From NCBI RefSeq assembly GCF_000276665.1, contig NW_004955425.1, positions 21,370,670-21,434,669 of the forward strand: DNA of 64,000 nt, given 5' to 3'. The notes under the pieces were generated by a model. The model was not told the origin of the DNA. It saw only the letters and a program-made list of their open reading frames with translations, and did not search any database. The translations under genes were made by a program, and so were the position numbers. The DNA is from Chinchilla lanigera. Lineage: Eukaryota; Chordata; Mammalia; Rodentia; Chinchillidae. This document shows, in pieces, positions 34,441 through 64,000 of the stretch (position 1 is the stretch's first letter; the number at the start of each line of letters is the position of its first letter).

Positions 34441-37232
34441 GGCATTCTACACCTGTTTATGTTTTCTGTCTTCCTCCCCTGGAATACAGGTGACTCAAGC
34501 AGGGTTGACTGTGTCTGACTTAACGGCCGCATTTCTCCAAGGCTTCAACAGTGCACAGCCAGGGTATGAGCCAATAAACACATGCTGAGATACTGAACTG
34601 CAGCTCTTTCTCCACATCTTTTTCTTCATTATTTCACCCATTTCCCCATAAGTTATAAACTCTTCATAAGACACACTGACTCTAGGGGGTGTCATTTCTT
34701 CTTGTGGTAAGGGCAGCTCAACCTAGAGTGTGGGAAGTCTGCATTGGTTGAGAAAGGGTTTCAATCACTAGCTAGCTCTGCAGAAAATCACTAATGGCTA
34801 AGAAGACTCCAAAATCATTCTAAAAGGAAATAGCCAAATGCATCTTTTGGAGAGGCATGGTCTCTGGTTTGAAGAACTGCTTTAATGGGGCTTTTAATTC
34901 TGCAAAGAGAAGCCTACAGCTTGGGTAGGGTAAAAGAGGCAGGGAAAAGGAGGGCAAAATTTTGCTCTCAGACTATGATAAAAGGTATCTGTACTAGTCA
35001 GTAAGGTTTTGATGTTTTCTAATTCCACCACCTGACCTAAAATGCTAAAGTCTAAGCAAAATGTACAATGGAGAGGTGAGTCTGTTCAGTATGGCAGGAA
35101 GACAGGACCGAAGACAAATTCTGAAGGTGCTACTCACAAAGCTGGATGTTTCATATTCAGTTTTATGTTCTTTGAAAAATACCCCTCATTAAGCCTTCTT
35201 CCACGCAAGCCGAATGTGTTGGCAAAGTCAGCTGGTGTCAGTGCTGCCCTAAGGAACCCAAGGAGCACTGTGCCTGTGTGTGGGGATGATGTAGACCAGA
35301 TGTCCTGGGGAACCTTAGGTAAAGATGAGAGGTCAAGAGGTGGAAGATGAGAACCTGAAGGCAGGAAGTCAGAGTGGTGCCCAGGAAAGCGTAATCATCT
35401 ATAGAAATTCTAGAAATTGGGAGGAGACAGAATTTCTTGCAATCTATATTATAGCACTATTTTTGTACAGTAAAAGAAAGGAAATCCTGAATGAAATAGG
35501 ACTTAGAGCCTTTTGGGTCACTCTGGGTCACAATACTCAGATTTGAATCTTGGTAGTTTATAGTTTTTGGGCTTTATTTAACAACAGAAACCCTTTAAAC
35601 AAATGAAATGTTCTATGGAACCTAATGTACAAAACATAAAATCTGAGTTGCTGTAATAAAACAGGATAGGTGTTTAGATGCATGCCCTCCTGTGCCCGCA
35701 GCTCTGTGGAATGCCAGGATACCAGAGACACAGTTTGGAACCATAGGAATCTGCCTTTCAGTATTCCAGATGGTTGCTCACTCTGCCTGATTGCTCAGTA
35801 CCTGCTAAGCAGTGCACCCCTCCAGACAGGGCATTCTTCCTCCTTCCAAAGAAAATCTCAGCTCTACTTATTGGGGAGACTTCTACCAACTAGTTTTAGT
35901 GAAAAAATCAAAATAAGCCTTATTATTTCCATGTCACAGCTCTTCAATTCTTAGATGGCTTCTTATTCCTTTCCCTAAGTTGTATTTGTTCCAAGCTAAA
36001 TGTTCTTCATCCTTCAACTATTCTCAAATTGTTTTTAAATTCATGTATTACTTGGGATCAGAAATTACTAGCATCAACTGGAAAAAACAAACTGAGCAGA
36101 GAACCGGCATTCACTTAAGATAAAACAAGGCCCCACAAAAGAGGGGCACAACCACACACACTGAGAGGCACTGAACTAAGAACAGCCCAGAGCACATCTT
36201 CCTTGCTTAGCCCTGAGAAGTGGCCGGAAATGAAGCCCAACTTCATTTAGCCAAGGGACATCCTGGGATCACTCCTGGCCCTGGCAGTCACCAATCAGGG
36301 ACAGGAAGGGGTTAGTGATCAGCACCAGGGGGATTAAGCTCTTCGTTTACTGTTCTGGAAAAACTCCTCAGCAGTGGGCTTGGGGCTGCCCATCAGCTGT
36401 GCCTAGTATGAGCTACTTTCAGCTCATCTTAATTACCTCACTGCACACCTGAGAGCTGCTGGCCCCGGGCAATGCCACGGACTCTGATACCTGAACAGTG
36501 CCATTCTAGAACCTTGGATCCATTGATTTTTTTCTGAGCAGGATGTGTTGGCCCATCTGCACCATTTGATTACTAGTAGTGGGACTGATGATGTGTGCTC
36601 AGTTTTGGTAGAGCCCATGGGGCGGGAGGTGAGTTTGGAAGGTTAGGGCTGGTTGCACAACTAGAAAGTGCCCACGTGACCAGCTTACTACGACGGGCTC
36701 ACAACCAAGCCCACATCCACCTCAAACACAGTCTGAGCTCCCTGGTACCAACGGGCTTCATGTGCACAGAGGCAGGAGCTTGAGACCTGGAGATGATGAG
36801 CCAACTGTGCCACCGACCGTCAGAGGACCTAGGAGCAGGCACCTGAGCTAGCAAGGCAATTCCTACTGTCCCTCTCTTTGCTGCGCGGCTGTCCTTTGAC
36901 AGTGCTAAGGTTGTCTGCATCCACTGTGTGAGGCTGGTGCTCTCATTCAGCAGCAGAGCATGGGACACTTTACAAGTGCTTCAGGCAGTGAGTGACTCAG
37001 ATACAGTCTGAGCCCGAAGGAGGCTAGTAAAGCGTTGGTGTGGGCTCTTACAGCACTGGGGTTTGTAAAGGTGGGAGGGGTTGATGAAGGACAATGTTTC
37101 AGTTCTGCTGAACTTTAATGAAGCTCCTCCCAAAAAACAAGCCACACAGGTTACTACAGTAGACTGTTTCTGAATCTGACAGAACATGTCTGTCCCAGAT
37201 TGCCAGTGTATATGCAAGAGGAAGGGAAAGAT

Positions 37233-37321
37233 GGGCCAGGGATGGAGCTCAGCAGCACAGTGCCTGCCTGGAGAGCACAAGGCCTTGAGTCCGATTCCTG
37301 GTACTAAGTAAATAAATAAAT
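37233..37321 (+). mobile_element. ID-like SINE
   Basis: GGGCCAGGGATGGAGCTCAG, CTGGAGAGCACAAGGCCTTG, TCCGATTCCTGGTACTAAGT with an (AAAT)n tail. Confidence 0.88.
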
Positions 37322-37734
37322 ATGGATGTAAAAGAAGATGCAAGAAAACCACTGCGCTGACCTTCATTTCTTTCTCGAAGCCTCCTTTATTTGGACCCCA
37401 CACCTCTTCGAAGAAGCACTGCGGTTTCATTGTGTAAGGTCTTCTCTCCACAAATAGAACACTGCAGACACTCTTCAATCCTCAAAGTTCCATGTGCAAG
37501 TGACTCTGAACATGAGTGAATTAGAGCCACCGGACTGAAGAAAGAACCAAGGAACCCGACTTTGGCCAGGAGCTATTAAAACAGAGGCTCGGGAAGCAAT
37601 TAGTTCAAGGGAAAGAGAACTCGAGTGAACGCATACACACTCACATAAACCTGTGCACGCACACATGTAATTCTTACACATCACACATGTGGAAAAAGTA
37701 AAAACGAAACAAAATAGACTCCTTCTCAGCTAGG

Positions 37735-37865
37735 TTCTGAGTTATATGTGAGCTCTTGAGCTGCTTTGGGACCACTGTAGTTTTCTCATCTATAATATGG
37801 CAACAGTTTTTACTGTGCACAGTTCTGATGAGGACTAAGAGAATTTGTGTGCTATTCACGCTATT
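37735..37865 (+). mobile_element. MIR (partial)
   Basis: TAGTTTTCTCATCTATAATA and GATGAGGACTAAGAGAATTT correspond to the central and 3' MIR core. Confidence 0.6.
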
Positions 37866-38330
37866 GAACTGATAAACACTGCTGAAAGATGTCCAGATGA
37901 GCAATTTTGACCAAGATATGCAGACTTTCTTTCTTCCATGTTATATGAAGAGAAAAGAAGGGAAAATGAAAATCAGAGAAGGGTCAAGGAGGAAAGAGCT
38001 GCTTGGCCATGGAGGGAACTACACTCATTTATCCCTATCTGCCCTCTCTAGAACAATCCACAAAAGGTCAACCAGGAAATCCACCACTCAACAGTCAGTC
38101 AAAGCATAGGTCCCAGCATCCTACCTCCCATCATCTACCTGCAACAGAGGAAGGAGACAAGAGGGAGCCTCGCTGCAGGTGTATGGGAGGTCAGATCTGG
38201 AGGAGCTCTATAGTCCTTGTCTATTTTATATACTACAAAATCCTGGCCCATTCCACATGCTTATTTTATCTCATGCTTACAGTTATCCTGAGGGAAGGGT
38301 AACCAAAAGCATAACTAAGATTCTGAGTTT

Positions 38331-38404
38331 GTGCTGAGGTATAGCTCAGTGGTAGAATGCTTGCCTAGTGTGCATGAGGCCCTGGGTTTGATCCTCAGCA
38401 AAAG
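38331..38404 (+). mobile_element. ID-like SINE (older type), tail became GGAA/GGGA array
   Basis: TGAGGTATAGCTCAGTGGTA, ATGCTTGCCTAGTGTGCATG, TTTGATCCTCAGCAAAAGGA. This is the canonical rodent ID pattern without GGTACC. Confidence 0.85.
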
Positions 38405-38549
38405 GAAGGCAGGAAGGAAGGAAAGAGGGAGGGAGGGAGGGAAGGAAGGAGGAAAGGAAGGAGGAAAGGAGGGAGAAAGAAAATGAAGGAAGGAGGGAGG
38501 GAGGGAGGGAGGGAAGCAGGGAGGGAGGGAAGCAGGGAGGGAGGGAGGC
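38401..38549 (+). repeat. GGAA/GGGA polypurine array
   Basis: About 150 bp of GGAAGGA, GGGAGGGA and GGAAGCAGGGA units, directly following the ID element. It can mimic long low-complexity ORFs on both strands. Confidence 0.95.
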
Positions 38550-39731
38550 ATCTGAGTTACACTGCCCAAAGCGATCATCCAGTAAAGGCTCAACCACATG
38601 CAGGCCTGGACCTCCTCATTACTGTAGTTTTCTCCTTTCTACTCATTGACTCTCTCTCAGGCTTTCTCAGGGAATGTGACCTGGATGGGGGAGGGGAGTT
38701 GCATGACCCTTTTCAGGCAGCCCTCACCCATTAGGGTTGGTTAAATGCCAGCCTTTAGCACATTCCTGTGGCTTCCAGAGGGGCGCCTAGCAGGATCAAG
38801 CCCAGTTACCCAGACTGGTAATGATCCACCCGTAAAACACATGCTTCTTGACTCCCACTTCCTGTCTCCCTTTCCCCACGCCCCTATGTGTCCCCTGGAA
38901 TCCCCTCCTGTGCAAACGCCAGCACCAAATCATTACCAGGTCTACTTTCAGAGGAGCCCAAACTGAGACAAGTTCCAAAGTTCACGTTACATTTTCAATT
39001 ACTGCTGTTGTATTTCCAATTCCTTTATGTTCCTGCCAACCCCAAAAGCAATAATGACCAGGGGTGGCTGATCAGTCAGACCCTGAGAGTAACACTTTCA
39101 GTGCTTGGGAAAGGGAAATTCTCTCTCCACACACAGGCAGCTACTCCTGCACATTCACAAAGCATCCATCCTGCCAATAGCTCCCCAGCTTCATGGCAAG
39201 GTGTAAAGTTTTCCAGGGTCTCTACTAATGCAGGTTCAGATCCAGCTTGGCTTCTTCAGTCAGTAGACAACAGGTTTTAGAATATATCCCCAAAATAGGG
39301 TATTATTTCTCAGTTCAAGAAAATAACTGAATTCACAGGAGTAAGAGAAAATCGTACACATGCTCAAAGCATTTACATTATAGAGAACAACATGACCTCA
39401 ACATGGAGTCTCAATTTCTCAACTCTGCATACATACTTCTGGGAGATTTTGAGAGATTTCAATACAATACCTAAAAATGACCAGCTACTTTTTTTTTTTT
39501 TAAAGTAAAAGGAGATGCCCAGTTATTGGTAGTTGACTTTATAGTCAGCTGTACGGTTTCCGTGGGTGGAGGATGTTTCGATTCTAAAATGTGTTTATGT
39601 AACATTCTTACATGAAAATCAGAGGCAGCACCACCCACGACGTGAGACAAGCATTTCTCCTGCAGTTTTTCCTGGTCCAGAGATGCCAGACCAGTGAGTT
39701 ACGCGCAAAAGGCTCACACAGCTCACTTTTG

Positions 39732-40287
39732 TTTTATAAGACTAACCATTTATTTAACAAAATAGACATTTGTAATGTCTAGTGCTTTCTACATTTAAAA
39801 TTTCTGGAAAGTAAGACTCACATTCTACAGTATACATTATTACAAAAGAGTTAATTATAAATTTAGATCAACTAGAACACTTTCTCTAATGATTAAGGAT
39901 TCGCTGCCCTTTAGTGAAGTGCAGTGACAAGTTCTAAAAAGCCCACGCCCCACTGGAGGAGAGGATCGCTAGGAAGCCCCTCCCTGTTGCTGATCTAGGA
40001 GGAGGAGCTCTGGCAGGATAAAACAGAGGAAGCTCACTTCTCTATTTTTGTTTCTCAGGGCAAGTGTAAGTCCTTTCAACCTGGGAAAGAACTCAGAAGT
40101 AATGGAGGTTGTCCTTTCCCCGCTCCTGAAGTGTGCTCTGCTCTGCCATTCGCTTGTGTGCTGACCGCTGTGTGTCCAGCTGTCCTGAGTGCAAGTGTGT
40201 GAGAGACCTTCTGAGTAAGGTACAGCACCTGAGAGAGAGAACCACAGACCCCGAAGGTCTTTCTCTCACACGCTGCGGAAGCTAAGA
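39732..40287 (-). other. FSD2: FSD2 3' UTR
   Basis: Sequence directly downstream of the TGA on the minus strand, running to about 15-20 nt past the first AATAAA. That is about 550 nt, with no earlier canonical AATAAA and no recognisable SINE inside it. The cleavage point near 39732 is inferred, not seen. Confidence 0.65.
39749..39754 (-). terminator. Polyadenylation signal AATAAA of FSD2
   Basis: The plus strand reads TTTATT here, i.e. AATAAA on the gene strand. It is the first canonical signal after the stop codon. Some 20-35 nt further downstream the minus strand is GT-rich (GTGAGCTGTGTGAG near 39720), as expected of a cleavage-stimulation element. Confidence 0.7.

Positions 40288-64000
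<23,713 letters not shown>

Larger units (their letters stand above)
34441..39731. other. Intergenic downstream of FSD2, mostly unique
   Basis: Holds two ID SINEs, a MIR piece and a polypurine array. Sequence at 38790-38970 recurs in part at 41890-42020, an old repeat. No exon of another gene is recognised; on mammalian gene order AP3B2 would be expected further to the left, outside the window. Confidence 0.55.

Noticed and set aside
38315..38734. Pro/Ser/Phe-rich and Gly/Arg/Glu-rich frames
   Set aside because: Translation of the GGAA/GGGA array.
34441..39731. Small Cajal-body RNA expected downstream of FSD2 in mammals (SCARNA15 in human)
   Set aside because: I searched by eye for its remembered 5' end and an H/ACA hairpin pair on both strands and did not find them. 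My memory of the sequence is incomplete, so absence is not proven.

Overview
This is eukaryotic nuclear DNA from a mammal, almost certainly a rodent. The evidence is an intron-split gene with GT/AG splice sites, about a dozen 7SL-derived B1-like SINEs, about fifteen tRNA-derived ID-like SINEs, L1 elements of several ages, solo LTRs, and old MIR/L2 copies. The ID-like elements share a 3' end running through GGTACC into an A-rich tail, unlike the rat/mouse ID or squirrel types I know. A castorimorph such as beaver is my best guess, but that is inference. There are no bacterial genes, CRISPR arrays or operons.

The one protein-coding gene I can support is the 3' part of FSD2 (fibronectin type III and SPRY domain containing 2), on the minus strand. 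Five coding exons lie at 63708-63855, 45467-45600, 44395-44494, 42501-42674 and 40288-40534. Their phases join exactly and give 266 complete codons plus a stop: an FN3 domain followed by a B30.2/SPRY domain. A 3' UTR of about 550 nt ends near an AATAAA signal at 39749-39754 (minus strand). The 5' exons and promoter lie beyond position 64000. The last-but-four intron (45601-63707) is 18.1 kb, swollen by a nearly complete antisense L1 (57361-63412) and older repeats.

Positions 1-39.7 kb are intergenic sequence downstream of FSD2, mostly transposon debris. Main regions: 4.75-6.24 kb, a minus-strand L1 3' half containing a small fold-back; 7.0-11.5 kb, an old plus-strand L1 split by an ORF1-only (HAL1-like) element with a very CpG-rich head and by an LTR-like segment; 15.5-17.7 kb, an inverted repeat with two 450-bp arms about 96-97% identical; 19.9-20.5 kb, an L1 3' end with an assembly gap; 21.4-22.7 kb, an old L1 split by a solo LTR and SINEs; 26.3-33.2 kb, a minus-strand L1 with a second L1 3' end nested inside it, flanked by two related solo LTRs in opposite orientation; 33.6-34.0 kb, an ID element whose tail has become a GAAA array with a gap. 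The remaining stretches show no gene I recognise.

Three N-runs (360, 100 and 100 bases) all lie inside GAAA/GGAA polypurine tracts. I do not see an undescribed multi-gene system here. The most unusual signals are the ORF1-only retroelement with its preserved CpG island, the large young-looking inverted repeat, and the nested-L1 structures.
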